Origin: Pollenia angustigena
Lineage: Eukaryota > Arthropoda > Insecta > Diptera > Polleniidae
NCBI GenBank assembly: GCA_930367215.1
Contig: OV884059.1
Coordinates: 33,409,882-33,473,881, forward strand
DNA length: 64,000 bases
Reading direction: 5' to 3'
Below the pieces are notes generated by a model, which saw only the letters and a list, made by a program, of their open reading frames with translations, had not been told where the DNA came from and did no database searches. The position numbers and the translations under genes were made by a program. Shown piece by piece: positions 11,031 to 23,064 of the stretch. The number at the start of each line of letters is the position of its first letter. The stretch's first letter is position 1.

Positions 11031-12165
11031 CTTATCAGCTGCCAAAATTCTGAATGAATCAATAACTTGTTCGGCAGTATCAGTGTCTGTACTTTCGCGT
11101 GTCATGAAGTCAAGGAAGGCATCAAAGTGTACATAACCAGTGGAGTTGGGATCAACAACAGCCAAAATACGTTGGAAGTCCATATCACCTTGGCGGTCCT
11201 TGCCAATAGAGTAGCCCAATGAGACAAGGCAGGATTTGAATTCTTCGGGTGTCAAGCGGCCTGTACGATTCTTGTCAAAGTGATTGAAGCTGGAACGGAA
11301 CTCGTTCAATTGCTCTTGGCTAATGCCCTTAGAATCACGGGTGAGAATTTGGTTTTCGACCTCATTGATGTTACGGTTAATGGAGGTTAGCAATTGTTCC
11401 CAACCGACGCGAAGTGTCTCCATGGTGTAGTTGGTGTAACGGTTTTCAAAGATCATCGATTCTTGGACGGCTTGATGGATCTTCTCCAATTCTTCAATAT
11501 TGGGTTTGTATGCATACACAGCTTGTTCGTATTCCTTGAGACGATGCATTTGATCTTCCAATGAACCTTGGAGACCCATGCCGATAGCGGTAACAGCATC
11601 CATTTGACGTTCAATCCAGGGACCAACAATGTTGGCCTTTTCGGCAAATTGTCTGCGCAACATTTCGTTGTTTTGTTGTTTACGCAATTCGTTAGCCAAC
11701 GTTTGATCACGTTGTGGCACCAATTGACGAACATCACTCCACTTGCGTGTTATATCGTTGGCGGTTAGGGTGGTGTAGGGATTCTCCAAACCGCCGGGAA
11801 TTTGATGTTGCTTTACAATCGATTCAACTTCACGTACCAAGTTGACAATCAAATTGAATTCCTTGTCTGCTTCGCCCAAAGTGGCCTTAAATTGATCGTG
11901 GGCTTGAATAAGACCTTGAATTTCTTCCATGGTGTGGACAATAAACATATCAACCAGATCTTCGCGAGTACCGTCCAACCAGTTATTAAATGGAGCAGCA
12001 CGTTTGGCGAATTCAAGATGTAAGATATCGATTTTCTCCAATATGCGCTCGGCTTCATCCAAAGCAGTACGGCGACGTTGAGTCAAGGCTCCCAAACGAT
12101 CCCATTGATCGCAAATGCGTTGGCAACGTGAATTCACCGATATGCAATCGTGATATTCGAGTGTG
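11031..12165 (-). CDS. Actn: Actn exon: spectrin repeats and first EF-hands
   Basis: 1135 bp. The first base completes an Asn codon split with the previous exon, and the exon ends in phase 0 at AAG before GTAAGA. It encodes [20 protein letters not shown] and onward, helical spectrin repeats that form the rod and dimer interface. Then come EF-hands. The first loop, [12 protein letters not shown], has all the expected calcium-liganding positions. The second, [12 protein letters not shown], has Ala at position 12 instead of Glu, so it probably binds calcium poorly. It is the largest exon and was chosen from the continuous frame and strong splice sites. Confidence 0.96.
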
Positions 12166-14089
12166 CTTTATAGAAACACAAAAAAAAAAAAAACAATTAA
12201 AATACAAAAGGTGGAAAATGAAATAAATATTAAAACTTATATTGGTGATAATTGTGATCCTTATCAAACATTCACGCTCATAGTGAATAAACTATAAGGG
12301 TGAATAACAGAGGCGAGGAAAATTAATTTGAACGTTAATTATTTACACTATTTGACAAAATAAAATATGTAGAAAACTTTCAATAATATTGTGTAATATT
12401 TAACCCTTTTAGAATACAACCTTTTCAAATTTAATGTTTTTTTAGTACACTTTCAAAATCTGAAGTTATTAAAAAAAAAGCAATTTTTAGAACGTTTGGA
12501 CTTAAACTACGCCAGGTAATTGTAAAAGTGTTTTTTTCACTAGAATCCTTTTTTCGCACGCAAAGTTTATTTTCCAATATCGTTTGTACGAGAGAAGGAC
12601 AATCAGAATGGTGGAGAGTACACACTTTGCTGTATTCGCAAAGTTGCTTCGTTCACCGTTTTTACATATCGCCAGCTCATTATTGGTTTGACCTACCGAT
12701 CATTTTTTAAAAAATGAGTTAGGTATGGGTTGGCTTGCCAACCGTACTTTATAATAAAGTATTGTACGTTATTTCGAGTAATTGTACTATATACTTTATG
12801 AGAATAATAAAGTACGCGAAAATACTTTATTTCGCATGATTAGATTTATCTAGAATTCAAAATAGATTCAGGTTATATTAGTCCGGATTTTATTTATGTT
12901 GCAAAAAATTATTTTTGTTGCTAAAAAAAAAAATTATGTTATCTAAAACAACTGAGCAAGTTAGAAAAAAATTTAACGTTTTAAGGAAATTTTATTCCGG
13001 ATTTTCGTTTTTTCTTCAGTTATTTCAATAAACTGAACCGTTTTTGAACCGGTATTGGATTCAGCGTAACCGAATCAAGAAAAAAGTGTCAAATTTTAGC
13101 ACAGTGTAATGGTTTGATAAAACTCGCGAAAAGCAGTAAAAAACGTTTTTAAATATAACAATAAAAAGAAATTAATTGTACTTTATATTTATACTGTGTA
13201 CTTTTTTTTCTTAACCTTTAATAATCAATGTACTTTAATTGCAACAAAAAAAGTTGGGAGCCCTAGGTATGGAGTATACATATATTTTTTTATACTATTT
13301 GGCGATCGCACCAAAATTCTTCATACAAAAACGTACTAAATAAATTTCATTCTTGCTTTGCTTCATAACAGTAAGAAAAAAATTGGTTCTAGCAAAAGCA
13401 TTGTCGAATCAGTAGGTCTACGTAAAACGACTGCTGATTTTTTTTGTAGAATTGTGTTTTTTTGTCATGCAATTGTTTTTGATATCTTCATCATGTTATA
13501 AATAAACAAAGTGCGTGTTGTTTTTTAATTGTTGTATTTCTGCATAGACCTAATAATTGGACCATGAGCAAAAGCAGAATAAAATGACAACAAACAAAAA
13601 AAAAAATCTTATTAATGAAATTTTTTGACTCCCAAGAAAACCTTTGATAACAAATATGAAAGTGGCAGTGCAAAAAGAAAAGAACTGGCAACAATAAAAT
13701 AAAGTAATTCGTTTTATTTTTGTTTTCCCCTTACAACTACAATTACAGTTGACAAAAAATCAATCAATTGTAGTCGGGATTGTAAGAAAAGATAAACTCA
13801 CTGTTTGTTGTTAGTGTTTTGTTTACGCTTTGATATTATAACGGGCAAGACTTTTGAGTGTTTATAATTCCTATTCGCTAACAGCTTTATTTGAATAATA
13901 TCTTTAGCTTTTCTAAAATCTTTGGATGAAGTTTCCTGATGATCAGGCCTAAGCAACCAGTGAAATGCGCATAGGAATGGCTTATCCCATCAACAATAAA
14001 TTTCAGTTTATGAATAGTAAGAATTGGGAATTTAGCACATTAAAACTAAATCTTACTAATAAAAAAAAGGTTTTATAACATAATTAAAA

Positions 14090-14411
14090 CTCAAATTAGA
14101 CGTGACATAGCCATAATGCCACAGCCATAACGGCGAATTTAAGGTCCAATTAGACGTGACATAACCATACCAAAACTGTATTACCATAGCCACTGTATTA
14201 CCAAAACGACATAAACATACCATACAAACCAATTCAATTTAGGTTTCTAAAGCTCAAATTAGACGTGACATTAACATAATGCCACAGCCGTAACGGCGAA
14301 TTTAGAAACCAAAATTGAATTGGTTTGTATGGTATGTTTACGTCGTTTTGGTAATAGAGTGGCTATGGTAATACAGTTTTGGAATGGTTATGTCACGTCT
14401 AATTGGACCTT
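14090..14411. mobile_element. inverted-repeat element, family W, copy 1
   Basis: Two arms of about 110 bases are near-perfect inverted copies: TTAGACGTGACATAACCATA at the left is answered by GGTTATGTCACGTCTAATTG at the right, and ACCAATTCAATTTAGGTTTC by its complement near the centre. Short direct copies of the AGACGTGACAT end lie inside, at about 14098 and 14261, so one copy has probably inserted into or recombined with another. A second copy at 48262-51855 is split by a hAT insertion. Confidence 0.7.
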
Positions 14412-15351
14412 AACACGTGTTAATAAATAGTAAAAATATCTTAAATTTATTAAAAATATAATAAAAATAAGAGCATTTCTTAAAAAATAACATTTAAAAA
14501 AAATGTTGCCCCCCTCCCCCCTAGATTTTATCCTGGCTACGCCCATGTATTCGTGTATTGTCATCGGGAATATGTATGCCTGCAAAGTTTCATCCATTCA
14601 TTACAAGATTTGTTTTTCCGAAGTGATGCTAAAGAAAAGGTATTAAAAATGGAACTGTTTTTGTGAAATACAAACAAATGAAAGAAAAAAATTATCACTG
14701 TTGACTTTTTATTATATTGTTGATATAGAAACTTTCATTTCAGCAAGTTAGTTAATGCAAAGCAATAAGTATACATATGCAGCACAAAAAGCTACTTTTA
14801 AAAATTATTTTTAGAAAAGTGACGTATGCGGCACAATATAATATTTTTCACTTTCAATAAAATACTAGCTACTTCTAACTTCATTCATGAAAGTTGCCAA
14901 AAATTTACATTTTTGTTCAAAACATATGCCGGCAGCAGCGGAGAAAACATAAAAAAATTCTATCGTATACATTTTGAGAAATCGTCAAGTAAACCTTCTT
15001 CGCCGATTTTCTTCACTCCGACTTTTTGGCATATGCGCCAAAACAATAATGAGCTGACGATATATAGTTGTATCAGGTTGCATGTTTAATTTGACAAACA
15101 AACAATGTGCGCGTGAAGAAGTGAAATAAATTTTAAGACTTTGTCAAAGACAACTTTGCGTGTGGGAAAGCGGTCTAACACACTGTGCTTTAATTGATCT
15201 ATTGCACATTGGAAGGTTTCTGATGAAAAATTCAATTCATTTTTTTAATTTCAACGAATTTCTTTGCGAATTGACGCACAAAATCAAGCAGCTTCTAACT
15301 AGATTTTAACTAACTAGAAATTAAAGCTAATATTAAATGTGTATAGCAAAG

Positions 15352-15563
15352 TTGTGGATGATGTGGAATTTAAAAAGTTGAAAAAATTTTGCTTATCATA
15401 CGAATTTCATTTTTGTTTACGTTTTTAAAATATTGTATAATCGAAAATTTTCTTTAATTTTGCTTTATTTTATTTTTCAATAAAAATGATTTTTTATCGA
15501 ATTTTTTTTTAAACTTTTTTGCTATCTTATCACGATTTAAGATGTTTTGCAAAAATGCCACAG
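15352..15563. mobile_element. CTGTGGC-type miniature element, copy E (left end eroded)
   Basis: The right end is TTGCAAAAATGCCACAG, followed by ATAT. The interior phrases AAATTTAAAAAGTTG and AACTTTTTTGCTATCTTATC match the copies at 18882, 28756 and 53369. The left terminal repeat is degraded. Confidence 0.65.
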
Positions 15564-16478
15564 ATATGTACATAATTAAGAAACTTCAACTCGACTTTAC
15601 TGCTAATCAAATGCCATTTTTAGACAAATTAGACAAACCAAATCGTTTAAAACTTTTTCTGAAGATCGTTTACTGTGCAAAAGGTAAGTTAGTTAATATT
15701 TTTTGTATGTAAAATTGAAAAAATTTTTATTAAATAGAAAATGTGAAAACATTTACGAAAACCAAATGTGAGACAATTCTTGATGAGATTCTTTATACCA
15801 AAAAGAAAAAAAATAAGTTAAAAAATATTCCTGAGAAAAAATCGAATGTTTATTTGTATGAAAATCAACAATTAAAGTTTTCGGAATATGAACTCTTGCA
15901 CAACTGAGTAAAAAAGCTACAGCTACAGGGTGTACAAAATTAACTCATGAAAAAACATATTTACAGATTTTAAATTCTACAAATATTACTATCTATTAAA
16001 TTAATGAATAATGATGTTAGATGTACTAATAGAATGGGCGAATTTATTCCAATGATTAAATGACATGAAAATATGTGTGTTTTTATTTCAACTATTATAT
16101 GTACATTTAACTTTATAATCGAACCTCACACTTAAGACCATTTAAAAATATTTGTAAGCATGTAAAATAATAATGAATAAATAAATATAAAGGAATATCA
16201 ATAGCCATTACTAAATATATGTATATGTGACAGCGCATAGAGAAAGGGACCAGTAAGGTAAAGGGGACAGTAAAAACCAACTACACAAAACAAGTGAGAC
16301 GACCTACGCGCTTTTTCATGGTTGACCAACAAGGTTGAGATGGGTCGCTTTCAAATGAGACCAATGCCAATACGCTCAGTGATGGAACACCAAAGATACA
16401 CGTATTTAAATCTTTAAAATGTCAAAACCCTTAGGTCCCTTTCTATTTTCGCGTCACATATTTAAAAATAAATATACA

Positions 16479-16700
16479 GCCGTGTTCTGGAAATCGAAAT
16501 CACGTGCAATTGAAATCGAAGGAGATTTTCAATTAAATTTTTGTAAAAATGTAAGCAGCTTTTCCTGGTTTCGAAAGTAGTTTTGGTAAATGAAAGTGGT
16601 CCTCAAAGTATGAGGTATATAAAAAAACTTTAAACACAGGATCGTTTTCAAAATTTGTTCGATTTCATTTCACGGCGTGATTTCGATTTTCAAAACAAGG
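16479..16700. mobile_element. inverted-repeat element, family Y
   Basis: The left end is GCCGTGTTCTGGAAATCGAA and the right end is its imperfect complement ATTTCGATTTTCAAAACAAG. Both are followed inward by ATCACG. A shorter structure with the same CCTGTTCTGAAAATCAC ends sits at 19008-19083. It has no frame and is a non-autonomous DNA element. Confidence 0.55.
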
Positions 16701-16740
16701 CCGATAACTTTTGTTAAATTTCTTTTTAGAGAAAACTTAC

Positions 16741-17270
16741 TTAAGTTCTTGGGCAATAGCAGCAATTTGCTCAACGCGATCCTGGTGTGCGGCCAAATCG
16801 GATTCGAAAGCTTCGTGTTTTTTCTTTAATGCCTTTAAATCGTTCAATTTGCATTGACGGAAATCTTGCGATTGTAACATTTCTTCCTTGCCGCGAGTCC
16901 AGTCTTCGTGAGCATCGGCCTTGTGCTTGAACTTCTGAGCCAAATGCTCCAAACGTTCCAAACGCATAGTTTCAGCCAAAAGCCATTCTTCAAAAGCCTT
17001 TTCGGCGAGTTCCAAACCCTTCCAGGCATTCGAGATATCACCAACTGTTTTACCTTCAGTGGGCAAGTAGGCGGGACGATTCGAGAGGCGCAATTTTGTT
17101 TGCAAAGTGTTGAAATTAGTTTCGAGCTTAGCTTTTTGTTCAACACGTGGTGGCTTGTGTTTGCGACGGTAGGTGCGGTATTCTTCTAATTTCTTTTGCA
17201 CCCCAGCCAAAGAGTTATCGGCCTGGCGGGAATTCAACCAAGGCATAGTGCGGCGAATCCATTCCAAAAG
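16741..17270 (-). CDS. Actn: Actn exon: spectrin repeat 1 region
   Basis: 530 bp from acceptor TTTATTTAG to donor GTAAGT, entering in phase 0 and leaving after two bases of an Asn codon. It encodes [20 protein letters not shown] through [10 protein letters not shown], the first spectrin repeat and the start of the second, immediately after the neck. The sequence is helical and rich in Lys/Glu, as expected for the rod. Confidence 0.96.
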
Positions 17271-17322
17271 CTAAATAAATAGTGAAATAATGCATTAAAT
17301 AATATTTAACGGTGTTTCATTA

Positions 17323-17421
<99 letters not shown>

Positions 17422-17619
17422 CTAAATTATATTTGAAATATAAAAAAATACGCAATTAGTTTATATTGTACATTCCAAATAATACCATACATTAATACAG
17501 TATTGTAAAACGCTTCTCTTTTTTATAAGTTAAAAAACAAATAGAAATATTAACAACGAAAAACGAACAAAATTATCAGTTGCATTAGTAGCATTTGTTA
17601 ACAAGGGCATTTTAGTTAT

Positions 17620-17997
17620 TAACGGCCGTATTTAAAACCAAAATTTTGCATGAATTTAGAATGGGTATTATTTATAATGTATATCTTATCCATTTGCTAA
17701 ACTATCAATCAAATACAGCTGTTTGGTGTCAGTTTTATTTTGTAAACCAACGTGAAATTTGAGGGAAAAACTTTAACAGAAATGTCAACAAATACACTAG
17801 AGCTGATTATCAAATCAATAGTCGGCTATACACAACACTTTTCAGAGTTGATATTCAAATTATTTCTGACTGCTAAAAATTCGTTTTAAATAAACTCTTT
17901 GCTAACTCTCTGCTTAGCCTAATCGGTCTCTTAGTAGGCAGATCGTTGTATGTAATGTGTATACAGTGGCTTAATACTGGTTATAAATACGGCCGTT
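17620..17997. mobile_element. inverted-repeat element with GCCGTATTTA ends
   Basis: The left end AACGGCCGTATTTAAAACCA and the right end TGGTTATAAATACGGCCGTT are inverted. The interior is AT-rich without a frame. The GCCGTATT core links it loosely to the CTGCCGTATTCATA palindromes at 19806, 21221 and 24271. Confidence 0.55.
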
Positions 17998-18881
17998 ATT
18001 GTTTAAGGACTTTTTCCTATGAACTTGTTTTCCTTTAAATTTGAAAAATTTGTAGTTGAGAGTTAAATCAATTGTAAGAACTAAAACTTAAAAGCCTTAT
18101 TAAACAAAAAGTTTGACCCTGTATCATTTTAATAATAATTCCAACTTTTAAACGAGATTTGTTGCAGACTGATTTGCGAGGGAAGGAATTAGGTTCAGTA
18201 AAATTGTACGAGATTTATTAAAATGTTTTGATTAATTGTTATTTTACCTACAGTGTAATCTTTCAAAATGGACACCTTCCTGACCTGGTAACGGCAGCTT
18301 TTCATAAGGAATGTATTAAGTTCTTTTTAGAGGATATCCCCTTTGTACGGACACATTTTAATTGCACTTCAGTGTATGGTCACAAGAGATTCCTCTATAC
18401 ATAAACATACTAAAAAATGGAACTAACGTGAAAACATTTTTCTAGAAGATTTATTTGGGTTAAACTTTATTATGATAATGTGATTTTCGAAAGAAGGTCC
18501 TTTACGAGGATACTAATGAAATAAGAATAAAGGTAGGAAAGAGAGGTTGGTGTAGAGTTTACACTTTACACCTCTACCCAAAGACCTTTTGGGTTTATTG
18601 TGAAGACCTTCAATAACAGACGAATATGAAAGAATAAATAAAGTTAAAATAAAAACAAAACGAGAAGACTATAACAGCGCGTGTCGCCTCATACTCCTGC
18701 TTAATCAGGCTACAAATGCCCATTACGAATCCTTGCAAGTTTTTAAGAATGCAATTTGAGGCCTCGCCTACGAAGCGACTACGTAGACATTTTTGCTTAA
18801 AAATAACTCAATTTAATAGGAAATTGATTTGAATAAATTTGATTATCGGGCATGTTTATTATGGGAGATCTAAAAATATAT

Positions 18882-19334
18882 ATGTGGCATTTTGACAAAA
18901 CATCTAAAGTCAAATTTAAAAAGTTAAAAACAAATTTTGGTAATCAAAAAAAAATGTTCATTCAAAAAACATTTTTTATACGTTTTTAAAATGTTGTTTT
19001 CAGGCCTGTTCTGAAAATCACTTTCATTCAACCCCTTTGATTTTAAAAGCACGTGATTTGAAATCACGCGATTTTATGAACAGGGGTCTAATAACCACAT
19101 ACGATATCGAGCAAAATTTATCGAAATTATTTATTTTGATATCATGAAACTCGATATCGAATGAAATGTATTGAACTTGAAACAATAGCATTCGATACGG
19201 TAGTATCGAATGCGGTGATTAGACCCCAGGCGTGATTATACGAAATTTTTCTTTAATTTTGGTCTATTTTATTATTAAATAAAAATGATTTTTTCACCGA
19301 ATCTAAACTTAAGATGTTTTTTAAAATGCCACAG
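18882..19334. mobile_element. CTGTGGC-type miniature element, copy A, split by other inserts
   Basis: The left end is ATGTGGCATTTTGACAAAAC and the right end is the complementary TTTTTTAAAATGCCACAG. ATAT flanks both sides (18878-18881 and 19335-19338). The body is interrupted at about 19008-19230 by a family Y-like stretch and a family X copy, so it is the oldest of the three. Confidence 0.75.
19083..19227. mobile_element. miniature element, family X, copy 2
   Basis: The ends GGGGTCTAATAACCACATAC and TGCGGTGATTAGACCCC are inverted repeats. The interior has ATATCGAGC and CGATATCG phrases shared with 3377-3604 but is about 80 bp shorter. It is nested inside the CTGTGGC-type copy A. Confidence 0.7.
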
Positions 19335-19718
19335 ATATAAATCTGTCTAGTGTGTTACATTTTGACACAGTATAAACAATTATAAGATAATAAACATTTT
19401 TTTCATTTTTCGAATTTATTCTATGAGTTAAATTCGAAAAATGAAAAAAATGTTTATAATAATATAAAGTAACCTTCACAAGGAAATAATTCCCAATTTC
19501 CAATTATAAGATATTTAGGGCAATAAAAACTATTTTGGATAGTGGTCTTTACGTTGGTACTATAAACCGCTATTTACTATTTACTGTTGTTATTGTAAAA
19601 GCAATAACTGGTTCTACTACAGCTAACGTTGATATAAAACTAAATTATTTTAAAACTGTTCTATTTTTAAAACTATAACCTGACAAACAAATCGGACCTC
19701 AAAAAGTCCCAGGATGTA

Positions 19719-20043
19719 CAAGGCGAATTAAACTACAGGTGGTAGCGGAACTAAAACAATCCAAAAGCAAAAGAAACAACAAAGGGTTTTTTTATTGCAT
19801 TGTTACTGCCGTATTCATACAAAATTGAAATGGATTTGAAATGTATTTTAAGAAAAATTTGTATGAAAATTTTGCCTTAAAACACATTTAAAACTTATTT
19901 TAATTTTTATGAATACGGTAGTTAGTGTTTATGGCTCGCAATGTCAACTATTCCTTACAAAATATTAACAAATCAAAACAAATTATTTCTATCTCTCAAA
20001 ATCAGATGGCGTTTCGAAACCACCTGTAGTTGAATTCGCCTTG
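19719..20043. mobile_element. miniature element, family Z, with 3-bp duplication
   Basis: The ends are CAAGGCGAATTAAACTACAG and the inverted CTGTAGTTGAATTCGCCTTG, continuing inward as GTGGT/ACCAC. GTA flanks both sides (19716-19718 and 20044-20046), and a 3-bp duplication is compatible with a PIF/Harbinger-type element. Fragments of the same ends occur near 22185, 32993-33150 and 56110. A separate palindrome sits inside at 19806-19921. Confidence 0.65.
19806..19921. mobile_element. short palindromic element CTGCCGTATTCATA, copy 1
   Basis: About 115 bp, nearly all palindrome: CTGCCGTATTCATACAAAAT at the left, ATTTTTATGAATACGGTAG at the right, with ATTTTAAGAAAAAT and its mirror inside. A sister copy of almost identical length is at 21221-21336. 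A half copy is at about 20820-20890 and a degenerate copy at 24271-24388. Confidence 0.65.
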
Positions 20044-20167
20044 GTAATGTATTCGTTTTTTTTTACATTTTCATTTATATTTTTTCTTCGATTTGCAATA
20101 GCTTCCATTCTATGAACTATGTATTTATATTTGTTCTCTGATAGATAGAGTTTATAAAGGAACTAAC

Positions 20168-20253
20168 CTTTTGGGCACCACTGAAGCAATGATAATATGA
20201 TGAAACATATGTCATGACTGCCCTTTCATCTGGCAAAGCGGTATTCTGCAGGT
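20168..20253 (-). CDS. Actn: Actn alternative exon, short (non-muscle type)
   Basis: 86 bp from acceptor CTAACAG to donor GTTAGT. It takes one base from the preceding exon to complete Asp and ends in phase 0. It encodes [20 protein letters not shown] and then HCFSGAQK, the last helices of the second calponin-homology domain. It aligns residue for residue with the start of the exon at 23065-23216 (PDERA-MTYVS-YYH-F-GAQ), so the two are duplicated, mutually exclusive exons. The form that lacks the 22-residue extension matches the shorter fly protein, which I recall as the non-muscle form. It is the downstream one of the pair. Confidence 0.93.
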
Positions 20254-21220
20254 CTGTTAGAATGGCATATTGTAAAGTAGAAGAAAAAAAAGCAACAAAA
20301 CAAAACATAAAAAAAATGTTAGTTATTGTATCAAAACAAAAAAACAAAAAGCATGCATTAGCATAATAAGAATTACAACTAAATATTAACAATAAGAAAC
20401 AATGCAGGCATGCGCGGCAGTAAAATTAGTCATACATAAGTAGCATACATATTTACAATTTTACAAAGATATTTTCATTTTCAAATTTAAAGACTTGTGA
20501 TATAAAGGCTTTAATTGGGAAAATTTGTTTTATACAACTTCAAGGATTTACTTAACAACAATTTAAACATCGATTTGTTAATAAAACTTTAAAATGATAA
20601 ATAAAATTTGAATGTTTTGTAGTGAATTAAAAAGTATTTGTCGTCCATTTAAGCAGTATTGCATTTAAAAATGAGATTTTTTTTTTTAAATATTTTTATT
20701 CCTACACAATTACTGAAAAAAGAAATACAATTGGAATCATACTAGTTCTTTTATGAAAAGAGTTCGAATAAAAAATATGCTTAAGTTAGAAGTTCTTAAT
20801 ACCAAAAAGGTAAATATTAACTGCCGTATTCATAAAAACTAAATTGAATTTCAATCTACTTTAAAGACAAATTTAAGGAAATTTTAAAGCAGGACGTTTC
20901 CAAAATCTATTCCCTTTTTATTTCATTCTAATTCGATTTCCATAGCATGGCTGTTTTGTTTCTTCTTTTCCATTTAAATTTAATGCCAATAACAGAAATA
21001 AATTAGTGATGAAAAAATAAAATTCTTACGGACAATTTTCAATTCAAATAATGAACTATGTATATCCCAGCTAGCATTTGGGTGATAATATTTTGTAAAA
21101 ATCCCCTAAATCAGTCTTCTCATCACTATGATTATTAAAAACTGATTAATCACTTGAGCGATTGAAAAAGGATTCATATATGAATCATTTATATGTTTTA
21201 ATATGATTTCTAAATATTTG

Positions 21221-21336
21221 CTGCCGTATTCATAAAAAATTAAAATGGATTTGAAATGCATTTTAAGAAAAATTTTTATGAAAATTTTGTCTTAAAACAC
21301 ATTTCAAACATATTTTATTTTTTATAAATGCGGCAG
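21221..21336. mobile_element. short palindromic element CTGCCGTATTCATA, copy 2
   Basis: The ends CTGCCGTATTCATAAAAAAT and ATAAATGCGGCAG are inverted. The interior matches copy 1 at 19806-19921 closely, including ATGGATTTGAAATG and AAAACACATTT, so the two are recent relatives. Confidence 0.65.
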
Positions 21337-21824
21337 TTGGAATTTAAAACGAATTTATCACTAGAGCAATAAAAAAAGGATTCTCACATGATTCATTTAT
21401 ATGCTCAAAAGGGAATCAGCAAATTTTATTAGAAATGATTCATCGGTAGGGTACCATTTTCAAAACTAGCTGCTCATATGCGGTTATTTTGCTGTTGAAG
21501 CTGATTCCTAAAATATTTGATTATGATACAAAATGCTAGCTGGGATAGATTTGTTCGGCAATGCGTTTCCAACAGAAATAATAATAATTTCAAATTTCTA
21601 AATTATAATGAGCAGTTTTAATATCGTTTAAAAGAATATTAAATATTAATTCAGTTGACAAAAGCTTACGGTTGAACAACAGCTCGAGTGAATTTACATA
21701 TTTATTGTTTACATTTTTTGTTTTCGTTTATTTATTTTTAAATAACCCCTGAAGATGGTCAACAAAGTTGACCGAAATATTGGGGGAAAAAAATAAAATA
21801 GAATTTTTAAAACAAAATATGTTT

Positions 21825-22070
21825 CTGTGGCATTTTGACAAAACATCTTAAGTCGAGATAAGATAGCAAAAAAGTTTTTAAAAAAAACTCGGTGAAAACA
21901 TCACTTTTACCAAATAATGAAATAAACCAAAATTAAAGAAAACTTTCGTTAATAATACAAAATTTTAAAAACGTTAACAAAAAGGTTTTTTGAATTAAAA
22001 TTCGTATGATTAACAACATTTTTTTCAACATTTTAAATTTGAGTTATGATGTTTTGTCAAAATGCCACAG
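21825..22070. mobile_element. CTGTGGC-type miniature element, copy B
   Basis: 246 bp. The ends are CTGTGGCATTTTGACAAAAC and the perfect complement GTTTTGTCAAAATGCCACAG. GTTT flanks both sides (21821-21824 and 22071-22074), the clearest case for a 4-bp target duplication in this family. It is in the opposite orientation to the other copies. Confidence 0.85.
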
Positions 22071-22184
22071 GTTTATATTTTTTACTTAAAAATTTGTTTT
22101 AACTCATCATGACCTTATGCCGAACAAAATTAACAAACAATTTTAGAGAAACATCAGAATTCTAAGCAAAGTTTTTTAACGATG

Positions 22185-22515
22185 AATTCGCCTTGGTTTT
22201 AAGTTGTGTATGCAATACTCTTTTTCTTTTATTATGTTATGTTCTTTATTGAATGTCATGATTGAAAATTTGTCTTTTGGAAAATATTTTTACATTGTTA
22301 ATAACAAGGCCAATTTCTATACATATGTATGTATCAGATGGGGTCAACCGATCAGCTGGTTATGGTTGTTTGCTTGCTGATTAAACTGTCAAAATACATT
22401 TTTTCTTTACAAGTATAAACGAATTTTGACATTGTTCCACCAGCAAAACAAACAACAACTTTCCTGTGGCTGTAGGATTGTTTTCATCTGATATACATAC
22501 ATAATACATACATAT
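22185..22515. repeat. dispersed repeat shared with 56110-56280
   Basis: It opens with GAATTCGCCTTGG (a family Z end). At 22340-22490 it has the phrases CCGATCAGCTGGTTATGG, AAACTGTCAAAATACA, TTTTGACATT and GTAGGATTG in the same order as 56140-56270. It has no frame and is probably a decayed copy of one longer element. Confidence 0.45.
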
Positions 22516-23064
22516 GAATTCGGCGCCATACCATCAATAGAAATCAAATAAAAATATAAAAAATTTCTTTTCAAATTGCAATAAACATACTACATATTAA
22601 GAAAGTAAAGCGAATTTTAATTTGTGGTTTTAATTAAGCGCCTTATTAAGAAAAACAAATTCGTAAGTATATAGAAATTCATAAATCGATTTAATATTTA
22701 TGTGGCTTCTCATCAATTTCTTTCATTTCATATACTACAGATTTTCTTAAGATTTGCAAAGTAAAAGGCAATGCATAAAATGTACAACATCAATTGTTTA
22801 TAAATATTAGGGCCACAAAAATCTCTATAGAAATGATGGCAGTACATTTAAGCTTTCAAATTGTTACTTATTTATATAAAAAAAATTAAATACGCAGAAA
22901 AAGAATTTAATATTAAGAGAGAGCAAGAGCAAGAGAAAAAAGAAAAGAGATGAAAAATTATAGAATTTTCCAAAAAACAAACTGCAGTAACGAAAAAAGT
23001 TAAAATAAAAAAAAAAAAGTAATAAAGAATATGTATCAAGTTTATTGATGTGAAGTTTAGTCAC

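Larger units (their letters stand above)
12166..16740 (-). other. Actn intron (4.6 kb) with inverted-repeat elements
   Basis: AT-rich, with no coding signal. It contains three recognisable short mobile elements (14090-14411, 15352-15563 and 16479-16700). A small dyad, ACAACTACAATTACAGTTG against CAATTGTAGTCGGGATTGTA, lies at about 13735-13785. The remainder shows nothing I can name. Confidence 0.6.
17422..20167 (-). other. Actn intron between common neck exon and short alternative exon
   Basis: 2.7 kb of AT-rich DNA. It carries inverted-repeat elements at 17620-17997, 18882-19334 (itself split) and 19719-20043 (with another inside). Nothing else is recognised. Any exon-choice signals here are not readable by eye. 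Confidence 0.6.
20254..23064 (-). other. Actn intron between the two alternative exons
   Basis: 2.8 kb with palindromic elements at 21221-21336 and 21825-22070, a half element near 20820 and a family Z-related stretch at about 22185-22515. Stretches at about 21060-21220 and 21337-21545 are loosely related: a GCTAGC/TCCCAGCTAGCATTTGG-like phrase at 21064-21085 is inverted at 21533-21549, enclosing a larger dyad of about 480 bp. No coding signal is present. Confidence 0.55.

Noticed and set aside
22864..23064. Extension of the long Actn alternative exon past its donor
   Set aside because: The frame continues into Leu/Phe-rich A/T sequence. The GT at 23063-23064 and the exact fit to the downstream exon phase place the exon end at 23065.
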